This document shows positions 8,245 to 16,541 of a DNA stretch of 64,000 nt, one piece after another; position 1 is the first letter of the stretch; each line of letters begins with the position of its first letter. The notes below the pieces were generated by a model. It was given only the letters and a program-made list of their open reading frames with translations, ran no database searches and had not been told where the DNA came from. The translations under genes and the position numbers were made by a program. Source of the DNA: Phreatobacter aquaticus (GTDB taxonomy: Bacteria > Pseudomonadota > Alphaproteobacteria > Rhizobiales > Phreatobacteraceae); NCBI RefSeq assembly GCF_005160265.1, contig NZ_CP039865.1:248001-312000 (forward strand). The letters are read 5' to 3'.

Positions 8245-8287
8245 ATTTCCGCTTTCAAGACCACTGGATACTCGGAGAGACGCCGGC

Positions 8288-8845
8288 ATGGCCGACGACA
8301 TTGACATGGCGGCACTGGAGCGAACGGCACCGCCGGCGCCCTTCGATCCGATAAGGCTTCTGCTGGATGCGCTCGCCGCCATCGGCACGATCTGGACCTT
8401 TGGACTGATGCTGCTCATCTGCGCCGATGTCATCGGACGCTCGTTCCTCAGCATGCCGATCACCGGCGTCTCCGAGATCGCAGCCCATTCCATCGTCGGC
8501 ATCGTCTTTCTGCAGATCGGCGCCACCATCTATTCCAAGCGCATGACGCGCGCCGACTTTCTGATCGAGGGCTTGCTGTACCGAAGCCCTGGCATCGGCC
8601 GGTTCATCGAGGCGGTGTTCTTGCTGATCGGTGCGGCCGTCATGGCCTTCGTTGCCTGGGCCGCATGGCCGGGCATGTGGACCTCGTTGGCCACACGCGA
8701 ATTCTTCGGCGTCCAAGGCCTGTTCACCGTGCCGACCTGGCCGTTCCGCGGGCTGATCATCCTCGGCGGGGCGGCAGGCGCCCTTGCCTATCTCATGTTG
8801 TTCGTCGCCGAGATTGCCGGCCGGCGCATACCGGCCAGGGGCTGA
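8288..8845 (+). CDS. dctQ: TRAP transporter small permease subunit (DctQ type)
   Basis: Small integral membrane subunit of 185 residues with four predicted membrane helices, at roughly 30-55, 65-85, 108-130 and 150-175. It stabilises the large permease in TRAP carriers. GGAGAG precedes ATG 8288. The N-terminal 20 residues are acidic and cytoplasmic. It starts 84 bases after the binding-protein gene and ends 6 bases before the large permease gene, the standard P-Q-M order. Confidence 0.9.
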   Translation: MADDIDMAALERTAPPAPFDPIRLLLDALAAIGTIWTFGLMLLICADVIGRSFLSMPITGVSEIAAHSIVGIVFLQIGATIYSKRMTRADFLIEGLLYRSPGIGRFIEAVFLLIGAAVMAFVAWAAWPGMWTSLATREFFGVQGLFTVPTWPFRGLIILGGAAGALAYLMLFVAEIAGRRIPARG

Positions 8846-8851
8846 GCGACG

Positions 8852-10171
8852 ATGGAAGACGTGACACTTGGTTTCCTGCTGATCGGAGCCATGGTCGGGC
8901 TCATCCTGCTCGGCCTGCCGATCGGCCTGTCGCTGATCAGCACCGGCGCGATTGGTGTCTGGCTGATCCGTGACAACGTCGATCTCGCATTCCGCTTCAC
9001 CGCGCTCGCCACCTATTCGGGCATCCAGGATTATCTCTTCGCGACCATTCCGCTCTTCGTGCTGATGGGCCTGCTCGTCAGCATTTCCGATGTCGGCAAG
9101 GACACGTTCGCCGTGGCCCAGGCGGCGCTGCACCGGATACGCGGCGGTCTCGGAATGGCGACGGTTGCTGCCAACGCGGTATTTGCCGCCGTCACCGGTG
9201 TGTCGATCGCATCGGCCGCTGTCTTCACCAAGGTCGCGGTGCCGGAAATGGTCCGCCATGGCTACACGATGAAATTCGCGTCCGGCACGGTCGCGGGGTC
9301 ATCGATCCTCGGGATGCTGATCCCGCCGAGCCTGCTGATGATCGTCTATGGCGTTCTGTCCGAGGTATCCATCGGCAAGATGTTTGTCGCCGGCGTCATT
9401 CCGGGTGTCATCATCGCCATCGGCTTTGCCGTGATGATCTGGGTCTATGCCACGGTCTGGCCGCACAAGATCTTCGTCGATCCGGGCAAGCCCGAGGACA
9501 CTGGCGGGCCGGTCATGGGCATCCGCGAGATGCTCGCGAAATCGGTTCCCATCGGCTGTCTGGTCGTCCTCATCCTCGGCGGTCTCTATACCGGCTTCTT
9601 CACGCCGACCGAGGCCGGTGCCGTCGGTGCGGCCGGCGCCCTGGTCATCGCCCTCGTCAGGCGACGTCTCGACTGGCCGAAATTCTGGCGCGTGCTGAAG
9701 GAATCCGGGCTCGTCTCGGCCTCGATCCTTTTCCTGCTCATCGCGGCGAGCCTTTATTCCCGGATGCTGTCCATGGCTGGCGTACCCAATGCCATTGGTG
9801 ATTTCGTCCAGCATCTGGGCCTCGGCCCCTACGGCTTTCTGTTCGCCTTCGTCATCGTGATCCTGCTGATGGGCATGATCCTGGATTCCACCTCGATCCT
9901 CCTGATCATGGTACCGATCGGCGCCCCGATCGCGTCATCGATGGGGTTCGACCTGATCCATTTCGGCATTGTCACCATCATTGCCGTCGAGATGGGACTG
10001 CTGACGCCGCCCTTTGGCATCTCGGTCTTCACGGTCAAAGCCACGCTCGGCGATCCCAGCGTGAAGATCGAGACGATCTTCGCCGGCTCCATGCCCTATG
10101 TGACCGTCATGGCGATCGCACTGCTTTTCATCGCGCTGTTCCCACCGCTCTCCACGCTTCTGGTGCGCTAG
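8852..10171 (+). CDS. dctM: TRAP transporter large permease subunit (DctM type)
   Basis: Sodium-coupled transport channel of 439 residues, the usual length, with about 12 membrane helices and two reentrant loops. DctM landmarks include GLPIGLSL near the N-terminus, the LFVLMG helix, TGVSIASAAVF, the IPPSLLMIVYG segment, FFTPTEAGAVGA, and LLTPPFGISVF near the C-terminus. It closes the hydroxylase-TRAP operon; an MgtC-like gene converges from the other strand 42 bases later. No strong terminator hairpin is visible in that gap. Confidence 0.94.
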   Translation: MEDVTLGFLLIGAMVGLILLGLPIGLSLISTGAIGVWLIRDNVDLAFRFTALATYSGIQDYLFATIPLFVLMGLLVSISDVGKDTFAVAQAALHRIRGGLGMATVAANAVFAAVTGVSIASAAVFTKVAVPEMVRHGYTMKFASGTVAGSSILGMLIPPSLLMIVYGVLSEVSIGKMFVAGVIPGVIIAIGFAVMIWVYATVWPHKIFVDPGKPEDTGGPVMGIREMLAKSVPIGCLVVLILGGLYTGFFTPTEAGAVGAAGALVIALVRRRLDWPKFWRVLKESGLVSASILFLLIAASLYSRMLSMAGVPNAIGDFVQHLGLGPYGFLFAFVIVILLMGMILDSTSILLIMVPIGAPIASSMGFDLIHFGIVTIIAVEMGLLTPPFGISVFTVKATLGDPSVKIETIFAGSMPYVTVMAIALLFIALFPPLSTLLVR

Positions 10172-10213
10172 CCGCCCTCCTGGTCGGCTTCGCCCTGCCC
10201 CTCGCCTGACACG

Positions 10214-10657
10214 CTAGTCCTCGGACTTTGCCGCTTCTGCCTTCAGCGGCGTGAGCCATTTCAGGGTCATCACCGTGAACACCGCGATGACGGTTGCCAC
10301 GGCATAGGAACCGAGACCGACCGCAGTACCGATGGCGCCAGTCGCCCACAGGCTGGCCGCTGTCGCCGTGCCCTTGACCGAATCCTTGAGCTTGAGGATC
10401 GCGCCGCCGCCGATGAAGCCGACACCGGTGATCAGGCCCTCGACGATCTTGGCCATGGCGTCCGGATGCTCGCCATAGCGCGCCTCCGCGGCCTGGATGA
10501 ATCCGCAGCACGCGATGGCAACCAGCGGAAAGGTCCGCAGACCGGCGCTGCGTTCCTCCTGCTCCCGGTCCCAGCCGATCGGCAGCGCCAGGATATAGGC
10601 GCCGAGCAAGGCCGCCAGATGCGGCAGGAAGGCTTGAAGGTCGAAGTAGTTTGTCAT
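10214..10657 (-). CDS. MgtC/SapB-family inner membrane protein
   Basis: Protein of 147 residues with four hydrophobic segments: LLGAYILALPIGWDRE, FPLVAIACCGFI, IVEGLITGVGFIGGGAIL and ATGAIGTAVGLGSYAVATVIAVF. This is the compact MgtC/SapB domain (GWDREQEERSAGLRTFPLV and GVGFIGGGAILK are its signatures) without the soluble C-terminal extension of virulence-type MgtC. Such proteins are linked to magnesium limitation, acid stress or membrane potential. It is isolated between two catabolic operons and has its own upstream region at 10658-10886; no magnesium riboswitch was recognised there. Confidence 0.88.
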   Translation of the reverse strand: MTNYFDLQAFLPHLAALLGAYILALPIGWDREQEERSAGLRTFPLVAIACCGFIQAAEARYGEHPDAMAKIVEGLITGVGFIGGGAILKLKDSVKGTATAASLWATGAIGTAVGLGSYAVATVIAVFTVMTLKWLTPLKAEAAKSED

Positions 10658-10728
10658 GATGCCGCCTGTGACGATGCGGGCTGCAACGCGTCAGGGCCCG
10701 ACCGGGTTCCCCCATGCGGCATCGTGTC

Positions 10729-10743
10729 GGCCGCGGTGCGGCC
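10729..10743. repeat. Short hairpin in the MgtC/CoA-transferase divergent region
   Basis: GGCCGC (10729-10734) and GCGGCC (10738-10743) form a six-base dyad with a three-base loop within the 229-base divergent region. There is no other recognised element in that region. In GC-rich DNA a six-base dyad is weak evidence of function. Confidence 0.25.
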
Positions 10744-10886
10744 CAAGCCAGCGGCCGAAAACACGGGGAGCAGACGAGTGCCTCCTCTCAGCATCGGCCC
10801 AATAGCCTATCGGGCGCCCTTCGATCATTGTGTATCACGGGCGCCTCGGCGGTAACGCGCCGACGGCATGCGAGGGAATGCGAGAC

Positions 10887-12107
10887 ATGGGGCCACTCGA
10901 AGGGATCAGGATCGTCGACCTGACATCCGTGCTCATGGGGCCGTCCGCCAGCCAGATGCTCGGCGACATGGGCGCCGAGATCATCAAGGTGGAGGCCCCC
11001 GACGGCGACGTGATCCGCCAGATCGGCCCGATGAAGAACCCCGGAATGGGGCCGATCTTCCTCAATGCCAACCGGTCCAAGCGCAGCATCTGCCTCGACC
11101 TGAAGAGCCCGGCGGGGCTGGAGGCCCTCAAGCTGCTGATCGCACGCGCCGACGTGCTGATGTACAATATCCGGCCCAAGGCCATGGAACGCCTGGGGCT
11201 TGGCTATGAGGCGGTCGCGGCGATCAATCCCCGGATAATCTATGCCGGCCTGTTCGGCTTCGCCCAGAACGGCCCCTATGCCGCTGATCCCGCCTATGAC
11301 GACCTGATCCAGGGCGGATCGACGCTGTCGTCGCTTATCGCCAAGGCCGGCGACGGCACGCCGCGCTATGTGCCGACCGCCGTCGCCGACCGGATGGTTG
11401 GCCTCACCGCCGCAGGCGTGATCTGCGCCACCCTGGTCAACCAGCAACGCACCGGCATTGGCCAGCGCGTCGATATCCCGATGTTCGAGACCATGGTGTC
11501 GACCGTGCTCGGCGACCATCTCGGCGGTCTGACCTTCGATCCCCCCCTCGACCGGGGCGGCTATTCCCGGCAATTGTCACCGCAGCGCCGGCCCTACCGC
11601 ACCCGCGACGGCTATGTCTGCGCGCTCGTCTACACAGACAAGCACTGGACCAACTTCCTCGGCGCCATCGGCATGCCGGACCTGCCAATCCAGGATCCGC
11701 GCTTCGCCGGTTTCGCCAACCGGATCGCCAATATCGACTTCGTCTATGGCGAGCTCTCGTCCTGGTTCGAGGCCCGCACCACAGACGAATGGCTGGCGCT
11801 GCTGCGCAAGGCGGACGTGCCGGTCATGCCGATGCACGATTTCGACAGCGTGCTCGCCGACCCGCACCTCGTCGCGACCGATTTCTTCCAGATGATGGAT
11901 CATCCGACCGAAGGCCGGTTGCGCTCCATGCGCATGGGCGCGACCTGGTCCGGCACACCGACCGAGACCGCCCGCCTCGCTCCCCGTCTCGGCGAACACG
12001 GACGCGACGTGCTGGCCGAGGCCGGCATGGCGGGCGACGAGATCGAGCGCCTTGTTGCGGCGGGCGTGCTGGTCATTCCCGACGGTTCCCGCAACGATCC
12101 CCTGTGA
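10887..12107 (+). CDS. CaiB/BaiF family (type III) CoA-transferase
   Basis: CoA-transferase of about 406 residues that moves CoA between acyl groups through an aspartyl intermediate. The N-terminal PLEGIRIVDLTSVLMGPSA and GAEIIKVEAPDGD, then the LDLKSPAG segment and the DVLMYNIRPKAMERLGLGYE block, are standard. The catalytic Asp of the family follows the latter region (AYDDLIQGGS has a candidate). Start ATG 10887 places GAGGGA at a good distance; ATG 10878 sits too close to it. It is followed after 12 bases by an acyl-CoA dehydrogenase, so the pair probably activates and oxidises a carboxylic acid (inference). Confidence 0.9.
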   Translation: MGPLEGIRIVDLTSVLMGPSASQMLGDMGAEIIKVEAPDGDVIRQIGPMKNPGMGPIFLNANRSKRSICLDLKSPAGLEALKLLIARADVLMYNIRPKAMERLGLGYEAVAAINPRIIYAGLFGFAQNGPYAADPAYDDLIQGGSTLSSLIAKAGDGTPRYVPTAVADRMVGLTAAGVICATLVNQQRTGIGQRVDIPMFETMVSTVLGDHLGGLTFDPPLDRGGYSRQLSPQRRPYRTRDGYVCALVYTDKHWTNFLGAIGMPDLPIQDPRFAGFANRIANIDFVYGELSSWFEARTTDEWLALLRKADVPVMPMHDFDSVLADPHLVATDFFQMMDHPTEGRLRSMRMGATWSGTPTETARLAPRLGEHGRDVLAEAGMAGDEIERLVAAGVLVIPDGSRNDPL

Positions 12108-12119
12108 CGGAGCACCCGG

Positions 12120-13286
12120 ATGGACTTTGCCCTCACCAAGGACCAGCAAGCCATTCGCGAGGCCGTGGCTGGCATCTGCTCGCGCTTTGGCGATGAGTAC
12201 TGGCTGGAGCGTGACCGCAAGGGCGGCTTTCCCGAGGACTTCTTCCAGGCCCTTGCGGCTGCTGGCTGGCTCGGCATCTGTATCCCCGAGGAATATGGCG
12301 GCTCCGGCCTCGGCATCACCGACGCGGCGGTCATGATGCAGGCGATCTCCCAGTCGGGAGCCGGCATGTCGGGGGCATCCGCCGTCCATATCAATGTCTT
12401 CGGTCTGCATCCCGTCGTCGTCTTCGGCAATGACGAGCAGAAGCAGCGCATCCTGCCGCCCATGGTGCAGGGCCGCGAAAAGACCTGCTTCGCGGTCACC
12501 GAGCCCAATACCGGCCTCAACACCACGCAGCTGAAGACCCGCGCGGTCCGCAAGGGCGATCGCTATGTCGTCGATGGCCAGAAGGTCTGGATCTCGACCG
12601 CGCAGGTCGCCGACCGCATGCTGCTCCTGGCGCGCACCACGCCCCTGGACGAGGTCACCAAGCCGACGCTCGGGCTGTCGCTGTTCTGCACGCCGTTCGA
12701 CCGGACGAAGATCAAGGTCCACGAGATCGAGAAGATGGGCCGCAAGGCCGTCGATTCAAACGAGCTGTTCATCGAGGGGCTGGAGGTGCCCGTCGAAGAC
12801 CGCATCGGCGAGGAAGGGCGCGGCTTCGAATACATCCTCCATGGCATGAATCCGGAGCGGATCCTGATCGCCGCCGAAGCCGTCGGCCTCGGCAAGCTGG
12901 CGCTTTCCCGCGCCACCGCCTATGCGCGGGACCGGATCGTGTTCAACCGCCCGATCGGCCAGAATCAGGCCATCCAGCATCCGCTTGCCAAGAACTGGAT
13001 GGAGCTCGAAGCCGCCGAACTGATGATCATGAAGGCGGCCTGGGAATATGATTCCGGCCTGCCCTGCGGCGCCTCCGCCAATGCCGCCAAATATCTGGCG
13101 GGCGAGGCCGGTTTCGATGCCTGCCAGCAGGCGATCATGACCCATGGCGGCTTCGGCTATGCCAAGGAATATCACGTGGAGCGCTACCTGCGCGAGGCGC
13201 TGATCCCGCGCATCGCCCCCATCAGCCCGCAGCTCATCCTGAGCTTCATTGCCGAGCGCGTGCTGGGACTGCCGAAGTCCTACTGA
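12120..13286 (+). CDS. Acyl-CoA dehydrogenase-family flavoprotein
   Basis: FAD enzyme of 388 residues that should desaturate an acyl-CoA. N-terminal domain MDFALTKDQQAIREAVAGIC, beta domain with CFAVTEPNTGLNTTQLKTRA and VWISTAQVADRMLLLA, and C-terminal helices with RIVFNRPIGQNQAIQHPLA, THGGFGYAKEYHVERYLREA are standard. At the place where many members carry the catalytic IYEGTxE motif this one reads RIAPISPQLIL, so the usual Glu of that loop is missing; the base may sit elsewhere, as in isovaleryl-CoA dehydrogenase, or the reaction may differ. It follows a type III CoA-transferase by 12 bases. Electron-transfer flavoprotein genes are not in the window. Confidence 0.9.
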   Translation: MDFALTKDQQAIREAVAGICSRFGDEYWLERDRKGGFPEDFFQALAAAGWLGICIPEEYGGSGLGITDAAVMMQAISQSGAGMSGASAVHINVFGLHPVVVFGNDEQKQRILPPMVQGREKTCFAVTEPNTGLNTTQLKTRAVRKGDRYVVDGQKVWISTAQVADRMLLLARTTPLDEVTKPTLGLSLFCTPFDRTKIKVHEIEKMGRKAVDSNELFIEGLEVPVEDRIGEEGRGFEYILHGMNPERILIAAEAVGLGKLALSRATAYARDRIVFNRPIGQNQAIQHPLAKNWMELEAAELMIMKAAWEYDSGLPCGASANAAKYLAGEAGFDACQQAIMTHGGFGYAKEYHVERYLREALIPRIAPISPQLILSFIAERVLGLPKSY

Positions 13287-13382
13287 GCCGGCTCAGATGG
13301 TTGCCGCATACCAGCACTGCCCTTGCATGGCATGGCCGTTGCTGGTCCCGTGGGGTCGAAACGCAGTCCCCTGAGAGCCCCC

Positions 13383-14945
13383 ATGCCCAAGCTTCCCTCC
13401 CTTCGTTCAGCCCTCGTGGCTCTCTCCATCGCCTGTGCCGGGGCGGTGCCCGGCGCCCAGGCCGCCGGCACTCTGGTTGCGGTTCTGGAAGCCGAAATCG
13501 TCACGCTCGATCCGCATTTCACGCCCGCCTACATCACGCGCACCTTCGGCTACATGGTGTTCGACACGCTGTTCGCCATGGATTCCAAGGGCGAGATCAA
13601 GCCGCAGATGGTCCAGTCCTGGCAGGTGTCCGAGGACCGGCTGACCTACACGTTCACGCTGCGCGACGGCCTGAAGTTCCATGACGGCCAGCCAGTGACC
13701 GCCGCCGACTGCGTGGCCTCGCTGAAGCGCTGGGGCCAGCGCAATGCGCTGGGACGCCGGTTGTTCGCCGCGACCGCATCCATCCAGGCAACCGATTCCA
13801 AGACCTTCGTCATCAAGCTCAAGGAACCCTTCGGCCTCGTCATCGACGCGCTCGGCCATCCGGTCAGCCCCGGCGCCTTCATGATGCCGGAGCGGCTTGC
13901 CAACACGCCGCCCGAGCAGCGCATCACCGAGATCATCGGCTCGGGCCCCTTCGTCTATCGCCGCGAGGATCATCGCTCCGGCGACCGGATGGTGCTCCGC
14001 CGCAATGCGGACTACGTGCCGCGCTCCGAGCCCGCCGACTTCCTCGCCGGCGGCAAGCGCGTCACGCTCGACGCCTTGGAGATCCGCGTGATTCCCGATG
14101 GCAGCACCGCGGCCTCCGCGCTGCAGGTCGGCGAGATCGACTTCATGCAATATGCCCCCTTCGATCTTCTGGGCGTGCTGGAGAAGAACAACCGCGTCCG
14201 CGTGCAGAATTTCACCGGCCCGCACATGTTCGCCGGCGCCTACCGGCTGAACGCCACGCAGAAGCCCTTCGATGATCCGGCGATCCGCCGCGTGCTGTGG
14301 AAGCTGGTCGACCAGCGCGAGGTCATCGCGGGCCTCGGCCTCTCGTCGAACTATGGCGGCCCTTGCGCCAGCTATTTCATGTGCGGCAGCGCCTATGAGA
14401 GCACCGCCGGAACGGAGGCTGCCGCCAATCCGTCCGTCGAAGCGGCACGTGCCGCCCTTCGCGCCACCCGCTATGCTGGCGAACCCGTGGTCGTCCTGCA
14501 GGCAAGCGATCTCGAGGCGCCGCGCGTCTCGGCGCAGGTGCTCGCCGAGAAGCTCAAGGCCGCCGGCTTCAATGTCGATCTGCAGGTTATGGATTGGGCC
14601 TCGGTGCTGGCCCGGCGCGCCAAGCGCGAGGGCTGGAGCGTCTATGGCGTCCATGCCGGCGGCTTCGACCTTGCTTCGCCCCTGACCAATGTGATGGTCG
14701 CGTTCAACTGCGCCGACTACACCGGCTGGCAGTGCGACGAGCGGATTTCCCCGCTGCTCGAGGCCTTCACCAAGGCCGCGACGGACGCCGAGCGCAAGAC
14801 CATCGCGTCCCAGATCCAGACCATCATGTACGATCAGGCCCCGGGCATCCCGTGGGGACAATTTGCCCAGCCTGCTGCCTATCGCGCCAATCTGCGCAAT
14901 CTGATCCCGTCCGCCATTCCCGTGTTCTGGAACGTCGAGAAGTAA
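13383..14945 (+). CDS. ABC transporter solute-binding protein, family 5 (peptide/opine type)
   Basis: Periplasmic binding protein of about 520 residues. ATG 13383 gives a Sec signal peptide (basic start, hydrophobic core ALVALSIACAGAV, cleavage after AQA). The family-5 hallmark follows: TLDPHF, GYMVFDTLF, the QMVQSWQVSEDRLTYTF segment, LRDGLKFHDGQPVTAADC and the FDDPAIRRVLW region. It has no permease or ATPase genes beside it. A GMC oxidoreductase starts 4 bases after its stop, so the imported compound may be an alcohol or polyol-like substrate (inference). It is a clear paralogue of the binding protein at 18005, sharing GYMVFDTLF and LRDGLKFHDG. Confidence 0.9.
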   Translation: MPKLPSLRSALVALSIACAGAVPGAQAAGTLVAVLEAEIVTLDPHFTPAYITRTFGYMVFDTLFAMDSKGEIKPQMVQSWQVSEDRLTYTFTLRDGLKFHDGQPVTAADCVASLKRWGQRNALGRRLFAATASIQATDSKTFVIKLKEPFGLVIDALGHPVSPGAFMMPERLANTPPEQRITEIIGSGPFVYRREDHRSGDRMVLRRNADYVPRSEPADFLAGGKRVTLDALEIRVIPDGSTAASALQVGEIDFMQYAPFDLLGVLEKNNRVRVQNFTGPHMFAGAYRLNATQKPFDDPAIRRVLWKLVDQREVIAGLGLSSNYGGPCASYFMCGSAYESTAGTEAAANPSVEAARAALRATRYAGEPVVVLQASDLEAPRVSAQVLAEKLKAAGFNVDLQVMDWASVLARRAKREGWSVYGVHAGGFDLASPLTNVMVAFNCADYTGWQCDERISPLLEAFTKAATDAERKTIASQIQTIMYDQAPGIPWGQFAQPAAYRANLRNLIPSAIPVFWNVEK

Positions 14946-14949
14946 GCGC

Positions 14950-16509
14950 ATGTATGATGTCATCGTGGTCGGCGGCGGCTCTGCCGGCGCCGCCGTTGCC
15001 GCCCGTCTGTCCGAGGACAAGGGCCGCCGTGTGCTGCTGCTGGAGGCGGGTCTCGACTGGCGCGCCGACGAGGCCCCCTGGGAGATCCGGACGCCGAACC
15101 CGATCCCGATCATTCATCGGCGCGAGTTCCAGGAAAAATGGCAATGGCCTGATCTTCACACCCGCCGGGTCGCCGGCCAGCCCCAGCGCTTCTACTGGCG
15201 CGGCAAGGGCTTGGGCGGCTCTTCCATGATGAACGGCCAGATCGCCATTCGCGGCGTGGCCGATGCCTTTGACGAATGGGCCTCGCTTGGCTGCACCGGC
15301 TGGTCGGCCAGCGAGATCATGCCGCTCTTCTCGGTGATCGAGGACGATCTCGCCTTCGGCGATCGTCCGGGCCACGGCAAGGGCGGTCCCCTGCCCGTCT
15401 ATCGCGCGCCACTGGAGACCTGGGGCCCGGTCGACAAGGGACTGCGGGGCGCGGCCCTCGGCAGCGGCTATGCCTGGTGTGACGACCTCAACGGCCCGGA
15501 TGGCGAGGGTGTCGCCTGCTATCCGATCAACAGCCGGGACCTTCGGCGCATCACCACCAACGAGGGCTATCTGGAGCCGGCGCGCAGCCGGGCCAATCTG
15601 GAGATCCGGGGCCACGCGCTGGTCGAGCGGGTGGTCATCCGCGACGGCAAGGCGGCCGGCGTCATCGTCCGCACCGAAGGCCTGGGTATCTCGGAACTAT
15701 CGGCGCGCGAGATCGTGCTCTGCGGCGGCGCCATCCACAGCCCGGCCATCCTTCTCCGCTCCGGCATCGGGCCTGCGGCGGAACTCGCAGCCATGGGCAT
15801 CGCCGTTGAACGGGACCTGCCGGTCGGCCGGCACTATTTCGACCATCCGTTGTTCCGCGCAACCGTCGAACTGCGCGAGGACCTGCGGCCAACCGATCCC
15901 GACACCCGCCACACCAACAGCTGCGTGACCTATTCGTCCGGCCTCGCCAATGGCGGCAAGCGCGACATGATCCTGATCGGCTTCAACCATCGCGGCGTCG
16001 AAAATCCGGCGCGCTCCGGCGCCATTGGCGCCGGCCTGTTCAATGCCTTCTCGCGCGGCACGCTGAAACTCGCTTCGCCGGACGCCGCGATCGATCCGGT
16101 AGTCGAGGAGAACATGCTGGCCGACCCACTGGACATGGAGCGCATGGTCGATGCAGTGAAGCGACTGGCCGTGCTCGCCGTTCATCCGGCGCTCGCCGGC
16201 ATCGCGACATCGATCCGGATGGGTGACACCGACCTCACCATGCCGCAAGCAGCAGCCCTGCCGGTGGCGGAGCTTGAGGCCGTTCTCCGTCAGGAAACTG
16301 GCGATATCCAGCACGCCGCAGGTTCGTGCCGCATGTCCGGCTTCGGCGATGCCGACGGCGTGGTCAATCCGGATGGGACGGTGAAAGGCATCGGCGCGCT
16401 GCGCGTGGCGGATGCCTCCATCATGCCGTCCGATTGCCGCGCCAACACGCATCTCACCACGGTGGTGATCGGCGAGAAGATCGCTGGCCTGATGCGGGCC
16501 GCAAGCTGA
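14950..16509 (+). CDS. GMC-family FAD-dependent alcohol/choline-type oxidoreductase
   Basis: Glucose-methanol-choline oxidoreductase of 519 residues. The dinucleotide fold VIVVGGGSAGAAVAARLSED is at the very N-terminus. The second signature YWRGKGLGGSSMMNG lies near residue 85. GMC signature 2 is represented by GAIHSPAILLRSGIGPA near 260. The C-terminal active-site region has HAAGSCRMSG and the later RANTHLTTVVIGEKIA with the usual His/Asn pair. It oxidises a primary alcohol or related group using FAD; quinone or oxygen acceptors are both possible. It is tightly coupled (4 bases) to the upstream binding protein. Confidence 0.92.
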   Translation: MYDVIVVGGGSAGAAVAARLSEDKGRRVLLLEAGLDWRADEAPWEIRTPNPIPIIHRREFQEKWQWPDLHTRRVAGQPQRFYWRGKGLGGSSMMNGQIAIRGVADAFDEWASLGCTGWSASEIMPLFSVIEDDLAFGDRPGHGKGGPLPVYRAPLETWGPVDKGLRGAALGSGYAWCDDLNGPDGEGVACYPINSRDLRRITTNEGYLEPARSRANLEIRGHALVERVVIRDGKAAGVIVRTEGLGISELSAREIVLCGGAIHSPAILLRSGIGPAAELAAMGIAVERDLPVGRHYFDHPLFRATVELREDLRPTDPDTRHTNSCVTYSSGLANGGKRDMILIGFNHRGVENPARSGAIGAGLFNAFSRGTLKLASPDAAIDPVVEENMLADPLDMERMVDAVKRLAVLAVHPALAGIATSIRMGDTDLTMPQAAALPVAELEAVLRQETGDIQHAAGSCRMSGFGDADGVVNPDGTVKGIGALRVADASIMPSDCRANTHLTTVVIGEKIAGLMRAAS

Positions 16510-16518
16510 CCCTGCGCA

Positions 16519-16541
16519 GCGGCGGCTCAGGAGGCCGCCGC
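16519..16541. terminator. Hairpin between convergent GMC and M20 genes
   Basis: GCGGCGGC (16519-16526) pairs with GCCGCCGC (16534-16541) around a seven-base loop. It sits just after the GMC stop and overlaps the last codons of the convergent M20 gene. The symmetric position suits a bidirectional terminator, although no T-tract follows. Confidence 0.45.

Noticed and set aside
13407-15113. Minus-strand 568-codon frame opposite the first orphan binding protein
   Set aside because: Antisense shadow with no signal, domain or ribosome site.
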